This document shows, one piece after another, positions 6,375-13,600 of a stretch of 18,880 nucleotides of DNA; within the stretch, counting starts at the first letter, position 1, and the number at the start of each line of letters is the position of its first letter. Source of the stretch: JAEYZS01 sp964469265 (lineage in GTDB: Bacteria; Bdellovibrionota; Bdellovibrionia; Bdellovibrionales; JAEYZS01); contig CAYXYF010000032.1 of the NCBI GenBank assembly GCA_964469265.1, forward strand, positions 1 through 18,880, written 5' to 3'. The position numbers and the translations under genes were made by a program. The notes under the pieces are model-generated. The model was given only the letters and a program-made list of their open reading frames with translations, did not search any database and had not been told where the DNA came from.

Positions 6375-8045
6375 ATGGCACAAATTATTTATACTATGAA
6401 GGGACTTACTAAGTCCTATAATCAAAAGGTCATTTTAAAAGATATTTATTTGTCGTTTTTTGACGGCGCTAAAATTGGTATTCTTGGCCTCAACGGTTCT
6501 GGTAAATCCACACTTCTAAGAATTATGGCTGGAATCGATAAGGACTATAACGGCGAAGCATTCGTTCGGGACGGTGTGAAGGTTGGTTACTTGGCTCAAG
6601 AACCCCAACTTGATGAAACCAAGACCGTTAAAGAAAACGTTATGGAAGGCGTAAAGGAAATCGCTGATCTACTGACAGAGTTTGAAGCAATCAGTGCAAA
6701 GTTCGCCGAAGAAATGACTCCTGAGGAAATGGATAAGCTTCTTGCTAAGCAATCAACTCTACAAGATAAAATCGACGCAACGAATGCGTGGGATCTTGAG
6801 CGCACGCTTGCAATTGCGATGGATGCGCTTCGCTGCCCGCCGCCTGACTCTTCAGTAACCAACTTATCTGGTGGAGAGAAAAGACGAGTTGCTTTATGTA
6901 AACTTTTGCTTAGCAAACCAGATATGCTTTTACTGGACGAGCCTACTAACCATCTTGATGCAGAATCCGTGGCTTGGCTTGAGAGATACCTTGATGAGTA
7001 CCCTGGCACTGTCGTTGCAATTACGCATGATCGCTACTTCTTAGATAACGTCGCAGGATGGATTTTGGAACTGGATCGCGCACAAGGCATTCCTTGGGAA
7101 GGAAACTATTCTTCATGGCTTGAACAAAAGCAAAAACGCCTTGAACAAGAAGAAAAGACTGAAGGAAAAAGGCAACGGCAACTTGAGCGTGAGCTTGAGT
7201 GGGTTCGTCAAAGTCCGCGTGGTCGACAAGCAAAATCAAAAGCACGTCTCACCGCTTATGAAAAACTTCTTAACCAAGATGTGGCTGCAAATATTAATGA
7301 TCTTGAAATTTATATCCCACCAGGCAAAAGGCTTGGAGAGGTTGTCATCCAGGCAGAAAAAGTCAGTAAGGCTTTTGATGATAAACTTCTTTTTGAAAAC
7401 TTAGAGTTCAGTCTTCCACGTGGTGGTATCGTTGGAGTTATCGGTCCAAACGGTGCTGGTAAAACTACACTCTTTAATTTGATCACCCAAAAAGAAAAGC
7501 CTGACAGCGGAACCTTTAAAGTTGGGGAAACTGTTGAGCTTGCTTATGTTGATCAATCACGAGACTCGTTAAATCCTGATCGAACTATTTTCCAAGAGAT
7601 CTGTGATAATCAAGATATTATTATGCTCGGGAACAAAGAGATTAACGGTAGAGCTTATGTTTCAAAATTTAATTTCTCTGGTCCAGATCAACAAAAAAAG
7701 GTTGGGGTCTTATCAGGTGGAGAACGCAATCGTGTGCATTTAGCAAAAATGCTAAAAAGTGGCGGAAACGTTATTCTTCTGGATGAACCTACGAACGACC
7801 TTGATGTGAATACGCTTCGTGCACTTGAAGAAGCGCTCTTAAACTTTGCAGGTTGTGCTGTGGTGATTTCGCATGATCGCTGGTTCTTAGATAGAATTGC
7901 GACCCATATCTTAGCATTTGAAGGAAACTCTGAAGTCGTATGGTTTGAAGGAAACTTCAAAGACTACGAAGCGGACAAGAAAAGACGCCTCGGGGTGGAA
8001 GCGGATACCCCAACCCGAATTAAGTATAGACGCCTAACTCATTAG
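6375..8045 (+). CDS. ettA: EttA, ABC-F energy-dependent translational throttle
   Basis: This 556-residue cytosolic ABC-F ATPase is essentially the same length as E. coli EttA (555). EttA binds the ribosomal E site and gates the first peptide bond according to the ATP/ADP balance. Two ABC modules are visible. The first has Walker A GLNGSGKST (38-46), signature LSGGE (164-168) and Walker B MLLLDEPTNHLD (184-195) with catalytic E189. The second has Walker A GPNGAGKTT (357-365), signature LSGGE (446-450) and ILLDEPTNDLD (467-477) with E471. The insertion at about 93-138 is the EttA arm, and the charged helical stretch at about 245-300 (with VRQSPRGRQAKSKAR) is the P-site tRNA interaction motif. 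There are no membrane segments. The ATG follows AGAGAGAAAG. The 72-base gap from the FHA gene has no clear terminator, so read-through is possible, but functional linkage to the upstream operon is not implied. Confidence 0.96.
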   Translation: MAQIIYTMKGLTKSYNQKVILKDIYLSFFDGAKIGILGLNGSGKSTLLRIMAGIDKDYNGEAFVRDGVKVGYLAQEPQLDETKTVKENVMEGVKEIADLLTEFEAISAKFAEEMTPEEMDKLLAKQSTLQDKIDATNAWDLERTLAIAMDALRCPPPDSSVTNLSGGEKRRVALCKLLLSKPDMLLLDEPTNHLDAESVAWLERYLDEYPGTVVAITHDRYFLDNVAGWILELDRAQGIPWEGNYSSWLEQKQKRLEQEEKTEGKRQRQLERELEWVRQSPRGRQAKSKARLTAYEKLLNQDVAANINDLEIYIPPGKRLGEVVIQAEKVSKAFDDKLLFENLEFSLPRGGIVGVIGPNGAGKTTLFNLITQKEKPDSGTFKVGETVELAYVDQSRDSLNPDRTIFQEICDNQDIIMLGNKEINGRAYVSKFNFSGPDQQKKVGVLSGGERNRVHLAKMLKSGGNVILLDEPTNDLDVNTLRALEEALLNFAGCAVVISHDRWFLDRIATHILAFEGNSEVVWFEGNFKDYEADKKRRLGVEADTPTRIKYRRLTH

Positions 8046-8090
8046 TTTCATATAAGCCTTAGCAGGTGGAGAAATTGAAAAATACTTCAC

Positions 8091-8118
8091 TTGCCTTGGT
8101 CTCATTATCAAATATTCT
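8091..8118 (+). promoter_or_regulatory. Candidate sodC promoter
   Basis: TTGCCT (8091-8096) and TATTCT (8113-8118) are spaced by 16 bases and lie about 25 bases before the sodC ATG, leaving room for a short leader with a strong AAGGAG ribosome-binding site (8131-8136). It is the only reasonable -35/-10 pair I see in the 97-base gap. The match is moderate. Confidence 0.35.
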
Positions 8119-8142
8119 CCGATAAATTTAAAGGAGTTAATA

Positions 8143-8691
8143 ATGAGAACAGTTCTACATCTTATCGCATTTTTATTGCTTCCCGCACTTCTGATCTCTT
8201 GTGGACATAAAAAGAAAAAGGATACCCATGCACCCAAGGTTGAGAAGTTAACGGCTACCCTGCTTCCTAAAAGCAACTCCAAGACAAGCGGTCATGTCGA
8301 TTTTATCCAAGAAGGTTCCAATGTAAAAATGATCGTGAATATTGCAGGCTTGCCTGCAAATTCTGTTCATGGATTTCATATTCATGAATTTGGTGACTGC
8401 CGCGCACCTGATGCAACAAGCGCAGGTTCACACTTCACGGCACATGATGAGCCCCATGGTGCACCAGGAGCTGGACAGCACCACACTGGTGACTTAGGAA
8501 ATATTCAATCGAACGCTCAAGGTAAGGTTGAAAAAGAAGACACTTATTCTCACTTTAGTCTTACAGGCCGTGCGAACTCTATTATTGGGCGATCATTGGT
8601 CGTTCATGAAAAAGCAGATGATCTCACATCCCAGCCAACGGGGGATGCAGGTGGACGTATTGCTTGTGGAGTTATCGGAGTTTCAGAGTAA
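8143..8691 (+). CDS. sodC: Cu/Zn superoxide dismutase, lipoprotein
   Basis: This enzyme dismutates superoxide to hydrogen peroxide and oxygen in the envelope. The 182-residue precursor has a signal peptide ending in the lipobox LISC, so C20 would be lipidated. A lysine-rich tether follows. All metal ligands can be placed: H79 and H81 (GFHIHEFGDC) and H155 (VVHEKADD) for copper, H97 as the bridging residue, and H105, H114 and D117 (HHTGDLGN) for zinc. The spacing 97-105-114-117 is the same as in the eukaryotic enzyme (63-71-80-83). C86 and C175 would form the conserved disulfide, and R172 in GGRIACGVIG guides the substrate. The ATG is 6 bases after AAGGAG. The gene stands alone: it has its own candidate promoter and a hairpin after its stop, where it converges with the PA14-like lipoprotein gene. 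It probably protects the envelope against oxidative attack, including during invasion of other cells (inference). Confidence 0.96.
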   Translation: MRTVLHLIAFLLLPALLISCGHKKKKDTHAPKVEKLTATLLPKSNSKTSGHVDFIQEGSNVKMIVNIAGLPANSVHGFHIHEFGDCRAPDATSAGSHFTAHDEPHGAPGAGQHHTGDLGNIQSNAQGKVEKEDTYSHFSLTGRANSIIGRSLVVHEKADDLTSQPTGDAGGRIACGVIGVSE

Positions 8692-8698
8692 ATAAGAG

Positions 8699-8716
8699 GC
8701 CCCCAGTTGCGGGGGC
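8699..8716. terminator. GC-rich hairpin between convergent genes
   Basis: GCCCCC (8699-8704) pairs with GGGGGC (8711-8716) across a six-base loop, 7 bases after the sodC stop and 8 bases beyond the stop of the convergent lipoprotein gene. Read on the minus strand the hairpin is followed by CTCTTATTT, a modest T-rich tail; on the plus strand the tail is poor. It probably ends transcription from both sides, better for the minus-strand gene. Confidence 0.6.
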
Positions 8717-8724
8717 TCAATAAG

Positions 8725-9855
8725 TTATTGGAGAACTAGAACAATAGGATCACTCAATGTGATACCGTAGGAGTCAGAAATTGAAACTCCTTGGAACGAG
8801 TACTCACGACCAGACTTTAAAGCACGTGCCTCAACTTCATGGTAATATCGAAGTTGATTATCGGCTTCGGTTAAAGTTTCTTCTCCAGTAACCATATCAA
8901 CAATTTTGAGTTGTGATGTTGCTGGCATATCTGTCATCCATCTTGCGATGACTAAACCATCTACCATGTCTTCTACGGCAAATTCAAAAATCTGCGGTGG
9001 TTGACCTGGCTGACACGGGTTAAATATTGTGCTGACAGGTAGGGAGTAATTCTCTTTTGTTAGTGGCTTCCAACCTCGTGCCAAAAGATCCTTATATGGT
9101 TGTTTTGGTGTGGAATCAGATTCTTTGAAGAAATAGTTATTACCTGATTTTCCGCATTCTGCCTCTGGCTGTTGGCCTGCTACCTTTTTTCTCCACATTG
9201 GTATCACTGAGATATGATAACGCGGACCCTGATAGTACTCGAACTGCATAAGTTTTTCTGTATCGCGGGTCATGGTTAATTCATGATCGCTACAACCCAT
9301 TTGCGTCGGATGATCACCGTCGTTATCAACCACGATTTCATAATTCCCGTCGTCGCCTCTTAGTTTCCAAATCGCTCCGTCATCGGAGAGGATTGCAAGT
9401 TCGTAGGTTCCTTCTTCATCATCAGGGCCTAAGTGTAAGACCGTAGAAAGTCTTAAACCGAAATATTCATGCAGGATTGACCCGTCATCTCTTTTAATTA
9501 AAGAGCCAGATTCGGTCGGAAACCCTGTATCGAACATACGTGTAGGAACATTTAAACTTGTGAAAAATAGAAACTGGTCAGCTTGTACTCCACTGTTAAT
9601 ATAATCCTTTACATACTGATATCGAGGTTGGTCATCTCTTAGATAAAAAAGATTTGCTTTAAGACCACTGCCAAAATCAGGGTTGCTAGGGTGGCTAGGG
9701 CCGCCATCAAATGGATCACAAACCAATTTATTCAAAGAGTAAAGATTAACATCAAAGAGGGACAAATCTGAAGGGGCTCTTTCAACTACCTTTGTACATC
9801 CCATGAGTATCATGGCAAAGACAGCCATATATATTATACCGCTTACGTACCTCAT
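8725..9855 (-). CDS. Lipoprotein with PA14-like and FN3-like domains
   Basis: This 376-residue precursor has a signal peptide with lipobox LMGC, so C20 should be lipidated and the protein anchored in the outer or inner membrane. Residues about 60-225 read as a PA14-type beta-barrel: it opens with GLKANLFYL, then has GTYELAILSDDGAIWKL (PA14 proteins typically have a SDDG motif here), an N/D-rich loop and a closing strand around EYYQGPRYHISVIPMW. PA14 domains commonly bind carbohydrate or are attached to glycosidases and adhesins. Residues about 285-376 (IFEFAVEDMVDGLVIARWMT to SYGITLSDPIVLVLQ) look like a fibronectin type III or purple-acid-phosphatase-like beta-sandwich, with the WMTDMPATSQLKI strand pair. 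No catalytic domain is visible, so a surface-binding role is the best guess. The ATG is 5 bases after GGAGG, with an extended -10 promoter just upstream. The PA14 call is by pattern only and should be held with moderate confidence. Confidence 0.78.
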   Translation of the reverse strand: MRYVSGIIYMAVFAMILMGCTKVVERAPSDLSLFDVNLYSLNKLVCDPFDGGPSHPSNPDFGSGLKANLFYLRDDQPRYQYVKDYINSGVQADQFLFFTSLNVPTRMFDTGFPTESGSLIKRDDGSILHEYFGLRLSTVLHLGPDDEEGTYELAILSDDGAIWKLRGDDGNYEIVVDNDGDHPTQMGCSDHELTMTRDTEKLMQFEYYQGPRYHISVIPMWRKKVAGQQPEAECGKSGNNYFFKESDSTPKQPYKDLLARGWKPLTKENYSLPVSTIFNPCQPGQPPQIFEFAVEDMVDGLVIARWMTDMPATSQLKIVDMVTGEETLTEADNQLRYYHEVEARALKSGREYSFQGVSISDSYGITLSDPIVLVLQ

Positions 9856-9881
9856 AAATCCTCCAACGTACCGTTCCTTTA

Positions 9882-9890
9882 ATTATAGCA
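9882..9890 (-). promoter_or_regulatory. Extended -10 promoter for the PA14-like lipoprotein gene
   Basis: On the minus strand the sequence reads TGCTATAAT, a perfect TATAAT box with the TGn extension that lets sigma-70 work without a good -35. No strong -35 is visible at 17 bases. Transcription would start about 20 bases before the ATG at 9855, just ahead of its GGAGG ribosome-binding site. The gene is thus probably transcribed separately from the carboxypeptidase gene. Confidence 0.6.
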
Positions 9891-10001
9891 AAGTTCGAAA
9901 ATTTATTTAGAAAGTCGACATTTTTAATCAAAATAGGACTCTAGAATTTTGACAGTTTTTCAAACATTCTTAGATTGAGACAAACGCTGCACTTTGAAAC
10001 A

Positions 10002-10043
10002 CTGTGCTGGCTTTATATTCCTTTTAGAGGAAAACCAGCACAG
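10002..10043 (-). terminator. Long hairpin after the M14 carboxypeptidase gene
   Basis: CTGTGCTGG (10002-10010) and CCAGCACAG (10035-10043) form a 9-bp stem. Inside it TTCCT (10018-10022) pairs with AGGAA (10028-10032). The structure begins 15 bases after the carboxypeptidase stop in its direction of transcription. Only a short TGTTT follows, so termination may be partial, or the element may instead protect the mRNA 3' end. Confidence 0.55.
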
Positions 10044-10057
10044 GTATTAGACGGGAC

Positions 10058-11383
10058 CTATTGGATTTGAATATAATTGGGGCCTCGATTGAGCTCTGGT
10101 CTTTCCACAGCCACGAAAACATTGCGAGGGCCATCAAGATCGTCACTTAAAATTTCAAATGAATACTCTCCAGTAACGAGAACTTTATAAAACTCTGAGT
10201 TTCTGAAAGCATATTCGCCAAGATCTTCTTTAGCATTGCCCAATACTTTATAGATGCGAACAGTTCCATTAACACCGGGTTGATCAAGATGGAAGCCTGC
10301 ACCCATGTGTATGTACTGAATTTGTTTGATCATAGCTTCGCGATTTTGTTCGTAATAGTAAGGGATTTTTGAAAACGATGGCCACTTCGCGTTTGAAAGC
10401 TCGATTGTGAACTGAAGATCATTATACCAGTGATAGCTCCAGTCCTGCATTCCACCGTTTACCTCATACCACTCGTAACCGTTAGTAATTCCGTTATTAA
10501 AGCCGTAGGAGTTTTTAATGTAAGAAACTCGATTCGCGTAGTCCGTCGCTAACTCAACTATTAAATCATAGAATGGGTGAGGAGTCGCAACTGTGTCCCA
10601 CGGATAGTTCACAACTTCAGCTCCACCATGGAAGTTATGTGAAAGAGCAAACTGTCTTTCGGCTTGGAATTTCATCACACTTTGTGTTTCTGGTTCGCGC
10701 CCTGCGGGGTCATCCGTGTTATCAGAAGTTGAGAAGTCAGGAAAATCTCTGTTCAGATCCACGTAGCGAGCGTTACCTCGTTGTCTTTTTGCCGACCCGT
10801 CAGGGTTCATGGACGGCATGATAAAAATTTCCGTTGTATTTATTAACTCTGTTATTTGCTGATCCTTACCGTAATTTTCAAGTAAGTCTTTTGCGAGTAA
10901 CATCATTAGCTCTCGTCCAGTAATTTCATCGCCATGCATAGAAGAGATGTACTTAAATTCAGGTTCAATCTCGTCAATTGCCGCATTATCTGAAATTTTT
11001 AAAACCAACAGTGGGCGGCCTTCAATGGAACGTCCAATCTCTATGAGTTGGGTTAATGTTGGATACTGGTTATGGATATCTCTTAACTCTGCCTCTATTT
11101 GTTCAGGAGTTGGATAGCCCCAGCTGTTTTCAACTAAAACTTGAGAATCAATTTTTATAAAAGGGATTTCAAAGCGAGTTAAAAAATTATAAAGTCCCTC
11201 TGGACCGTAAACTTCAAAACCAGAAATATCTACGTGATCGAAAATCAAGTCTGTATTGACTGCGAGTGACTCAAGAATTTTTTTATCCGCATCTAAGACG
11301 TATGCGCCTTCTTTTGCAATATTTTTGGCATAAATAGTACTGCCTGTGAACGTCAGTAGAGCTATCAAAAGCAAACGAAACAT
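10058..11383 (-). CDS. Exported M14 zinc carboxypeptidase
   Basis: This 441-residue metallopeptidase removes C-terminal residues from peptides. It has a signal peptide (about 1-19, ending STIYA). The catalytic domain spans about 90-360. Zinc ligands are H150 and E153 (SSMHGDEITGRE) and H252 (HNFHGG), and the general base is E328 (QFTIELSNAKWP). N211-R212 (VDLNRDFPD) provides the usual substrate-carboxylate contacts. The order and spacing fit the M14B (carboxypeptidase E/N/D-like) subfamily. This is supported by the C-terminal stretch about 365-441 (NGTVRIYKVL onwards), which looks like the small transthyretin-like domain found after the catalytic part in that subfamily. Export to the periplasm or outside is expected. 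GGGAGGG precedes the ATG by 4 bases. It lies 84 bases downstream of the namZ-like gene on the same strand and is followed by a hairpin, so it may be the last gene of the hydrolase operon or have its own promoter. In a predator it would digest foreign peptides (inference). Confidence 0.93.
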   Translation of the reverse strand: MFRLLLIALLTFTGSTIYAKNIAKEGAYVLDADKKILESLAVNTDLIFDHVDISGFEVYGPEGLYNFLTRFEIPFIKIDSQVLVENSWGYPTPEQIEAELRDIHNQYPTLTQLIEIGRSIEGRPLLVLKISDNAAIDEIEPEFKYISSMHGDEITGRELMMLLAKDLLENYGKDQQITELINTTEIFIMPSMNPDGSAKRQRGNARYVDLNRDFPDFSTSDNTDDPAGREPETQSVMKFQAERQFALSHNFHGGAEVVNYPWDTVATPHPFYDLIVELATDYANRVSYIKNSYGFNNGITNGYEWYEVNGGMQDWSYHWYNDLQFTIELSNAKWPSFSKIPYYYEQNREAMIKQIQYIHMGAGFHLDQPGVNGTVRIYKVLGNAKEDLGEYAFRNSEFYKVLVTGEYSFEILSDDLDGPRNVFVAVERPELNRGPNYIQIQ

Positions 11384-11395
11384 TATCCCTCCCTG

Positions 11396-11412
11396 AATCA
11401 GTATTTCTGATT
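11396..11412. repeat. Short inverted repeat in the carboxypeptidase leader
   Basis: AATCAG (11396-11401) and CTGATT (11407-11412) flank a five-base loop, ending just upstream of the GGGAGGG ribosome-binding site of the M14 gene. It could be an operator or a leader hairpin affecting translation. A chance occurrence is possible. Confidence 0.3.
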
Positions 11413-11467
11413 ACCCATCAAATATGAGAGCATAAAAGAAATGCCTATTCAAAGATATTTAGGGTTT

Positions 11468-12664
11468 TTATTTGTAAAGATAGTACTTCTTGATTTTCTT
11501 TGCCCAGCCAGACTCTTCCTTCTGGAGCGCCACTTGTAGATCCTTTGGGGTCTGAGAAGAATCTGTAATCCAATTTTTTAAGTCCTCGCCCCCATTTATA
11601 ACGTCAAAGGCTAATCTGTCGTTGACGTATTCATAAGGGAAATCCCTAAATAGCGTATAATCTGGATAAAGATTGTGGATGGCCTTTAACATTAAGCTCA
11701 CAATCCGATAGGGCTTAAATTGAGTGGGCTCATAGAGGTTGTTATCGGTATGAATCTGGATTCCACTACAAAGCTGCTTTTCGTATTTATGGAAAGTAGG
11801 TTCAAAATGACAAGACCGTAACATACATCCTTTTAACCACGACTTTGCGTTTTTATTCATCCATTCAAGAACTTTATCAAAATCAATCTCTGCAGCCCCA
11901 ATAATTTCAAGGGCCCTTGTAGTTCCGCGCCCCTCAGACAAATGCGTGCCTTCAATCATCACTGTTCCAGGATAAGCACGAGCCATGGTTAGCGTTTGGG
12001 CGTTGGGACTGGGGTTCACCCACGCAAGCTCAGCAGGCCAACCATAACCTGGTTTTTTACTAGGAGAATAGTTTTTCATTTTAATGATTTTAAGATCGAG
12101 ATCTAAATTGAAATGATCTTTATACCAAAGAGCAATCTCACCAGCAGTCAAACCATACCGCATTGGCATCGGCCCAGCGCCGACAAAGCTTTCAAAACCA
12201 GGACGCAGAATAAAACCTTCAATCTGTCTTCCGATAGGATTTGGACGATCTAAAATAATCATTTCTTTTTTGTAACGAGCACATTCTTCCATTACATAAA
12301 GAAGCGTAGTTACAAAGGTGTAGATACGACAGCCTAGATCTTGAAGGTCATAGAGAACCACATCGAAGGTATCCATGGCTTTTTTGGTAGGTCTTCGAGA
12401 TTTTCCGTACAAACTAAAAATAGGAACATTGTAATCTGGGTGAAAATCGTCGGGTGTCTCAATCATGTTATCTTGCTTATCGCCTTTGACTCCATGCTGG
12501 GGGCCAAAGGCCGATGAGAGTTCAATTTTTGAATGAAGAAGATCAAAACTATGACGAAGTTTATGGTCAACGGATGCTGGATGGCAAACTAGAGAAACCC
12601 TCTTTGTCTTTAAATACTTTAATAACTTTTTATCCTCTAACAGTACTTCTAATCCAAGCTGCAT
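11468..12664 (-). CDS. namZ: NamZ-like exo-beta-N-acetylmuramidase (DUF1343, GH171)
   Basis: This 398-residue protein belongs to the family formerly called DUF1343, whose B. subtilis (YbbC) and Tannerella members release MurNAc from the non-reducing end of peptidoglycan fragments. Family blocks in order are GPQHGVKGDKQDNMIE (54-69), FSLYGKSRRPT (83-93), YDLQDLGCRIYTF (105-117), LDRPNPIG (138-145), the PMRYGLTAGE region (167-176) and EGTHLSEGRGTTRALE (238-253). The first block has Q where many relatives have E (EHG); I believe a QHG-type subfamily exists, but I cannot check it. There is no signal peptide, so the enzyme appears cytosolic and would act on imported muropeptide sugars. The ATG overlaps the last 16 bases of the DOMON-like gene in another frame, with AGAGAG upstream, which points to translational coupling. 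Its place after an exported peptidase gene suggests recycling of wall sugars. Confidence 0.88.
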   Translation of the reverse strand: MQLGLEVLLEDKKLLKYLKTKRVSLVCHPASVDHKLRHSFDLLHSKIELSSAFGPQHGVKGDKQDNMIETPDDFHPDYNVPIFSLYGKSRRPTKKAMDTFDVVLYDLQDLGCRIYTFVTTLLYVMEECARYKKEMIILDRPNPIGRQIEGFILRPGFESFVGAGPMPMRYGLTAGEIALWYKDHFNLDLDLKIIKMKNYSPSKKPGYGWPAELAWVNPSPNAQTLTMARAYPGTVMIEGTHLSEGRGTTRALEIIGAAEIDFDKVLEWMNKNAKSWLKGCMLRSCHFEPTFHKYEKQLCSGIQIHTDNNLYEPTQFKPYRIVSLMLKAIHNLYPDYTLFRDFPYEYVNDRLAFDVINGGEDLKNWITDSSQTPKDLQVALQKEESGWAKKIKKYYLYK

Positions 12665-13188
12665 TTAAAAGTCTCTCTTTGATGAAAATCTGGTTGGTCT
12701 CCAATGTGCGCAAGCGCGTAATAATATTTTTTAGAATTTTTTAACTCTACAACTGAGGTTAATCCGACATCGAGCTTTTTGCCAATCATTTCTAAAGATG
12801 AAAGAGGAATACATGCAGACAAAACATCTGTTCTACCAGAATTAACATCGATTTTTATATTTTCAATTCGCATTTCCCAACTTGGCTTTGGTGATGAGTC
12901 CAGACTTTGACGATAATCTGTGAAATAATATAAGTTCCAACTCCCCCCTCGGGTAAAGTTTAGCTCCCAGTAATCAGCTCGTCCTGAAACGCTAAAAAAA
13001 CATTCAAAACATGTGGAACGCCAAAGTTCATCTCTTCGCTTTGCTTCACGGCTTTCAAATTGAATCAAAGATTGAGGGTCCTTGATCTCAAAGCGCACAT
13101 GTAATTCCTCTGCAACTTTTTTTGCGGAGGCAAAAACTTTTACGGAAAACGAAGAATCGTTAACGCCGAAGGGAATTAATTCCGTCAT
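12649..13188 (-). CDS. DOMON-like domain protein
   Basis: This 179-residue soluble protein has no signal peptide and a beta-rich composition. The motifs ELWRSTCFECF (54-64), YWELNF (73-78) and GSWNLYYFTDYR (82-93), and a closing HIGDQPDFHQRETF near the C-terminus, match the DOMON-like family of ligand-binding beta-sandwiches. In other bacteria such domains occur alone or joined to other enzymes, and they are thought to bind sugars or haem. The ligand here is not known. An in-frame TTG at 13194 would add two residues, but the ATG at 13188 is the more usual start. Neither has a good ribosome-binding site, and the gene begins within 10 bases of the TM2 gene's stop, so its translation is probably coupled to that gene. 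Its own end overlaps the namZ-like gene by 16 bases. The pairing with a muramidase makes a sugar ligand attractive, but this is inference. Confidence 0.78.
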   Translation of the reverse strand: MTELIPFGVNDSSFSVKVFASAKKVAEELHVRFEIKDPQSLIQFESREAKRRDELWRSTCFECFFSVSGRADYWELNFTRGGSWNLYYFTDYRQSLDSSPKPSWEMRIENIKIDVNSGRTDVLSACIPLSSLEMIGKKLDVGLTSVVELKNSKKYYYALAHIGDQPDFHQRETFKCSLD

Positions 13189-13196
13189 GTTCAATA

Positions 13197-13592
13197 TTAT
13201 GAACGACTGAGGCGATTTTGAGAACTTATTTGTTCGTTAAGAGTACAATAGTCGTAAAGGTAACCGATGAAGAACAATCCCCCTGTGAGTAAATAGATAA
13301 GACCAGTCACCCATTTTCCCATGTAAAACCGGTGTACGCCAAACACGCCCAAGAATGTGAGAAAAATCCAAGCTAGCGTGTAGTTAATATCGCCTTCTAT
13401 GTATTGAATATCGGCTTCTTTATCCATGGACGGAATGAGGAACAAATCAACAATCCAGCCGATGAGCAATAACCCTGCAGTCAAAAAATAAACAATGCCG
13501 CTGATTGTGCGACCATAGTAAAATCTATGGGCGCCAAAAAAACCGAAAATCCAAAGAATGTATCCCACAACTACGCTATGTGTATTTGGCAT
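13197..13592 (-). CDS. Membrane protein with two TM2 domains
   Basis: This 131-residue protein contains two copies of the TM2 domain, a pair of membrane helices joined by a short turn. The hallmark motif appears twice, GAHRFYYGR (20-28) and GVHRFYMGK (85-93). Each is followed by a second helix ending in a D-rich turn (LLLIGWIVDL; GLFFIGYLYDY). The repeats align along their full length, so the gene arose by internal duplication. TM2 proteins occur widely in bacteria and animals without an agreed function. GAGG lies 8 bases before the ATG, inside the end of the M64 gene. It sits 8 bases after the M64 stop and 2 bases before the longest possible start of the DOMON-like gene, so it is part of that operon. 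Confidence 0.87.
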   Translation of the reverse strand: MPNTHSVVVGYILWIFGFFGAHRFYYGRTISGIVYFLTAGLLLIGWIVDLFLIPSMDKEADIQYIEGDINYTLAWIFLTFLGVFGVHRFYMGKWVTGLIYLLTGGLFFIGYLYDYCTLNEQISSQNRLSRS

Positions 13593-13600
13593 TGCTTACC

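Noticed and set aside
8119..8126. A sigma-28-like box (TCCGATAA) upstream of sodC
   Set aside because: No matching -35 is present at the required spacing, and it lies too close to the ribosome-binding site.
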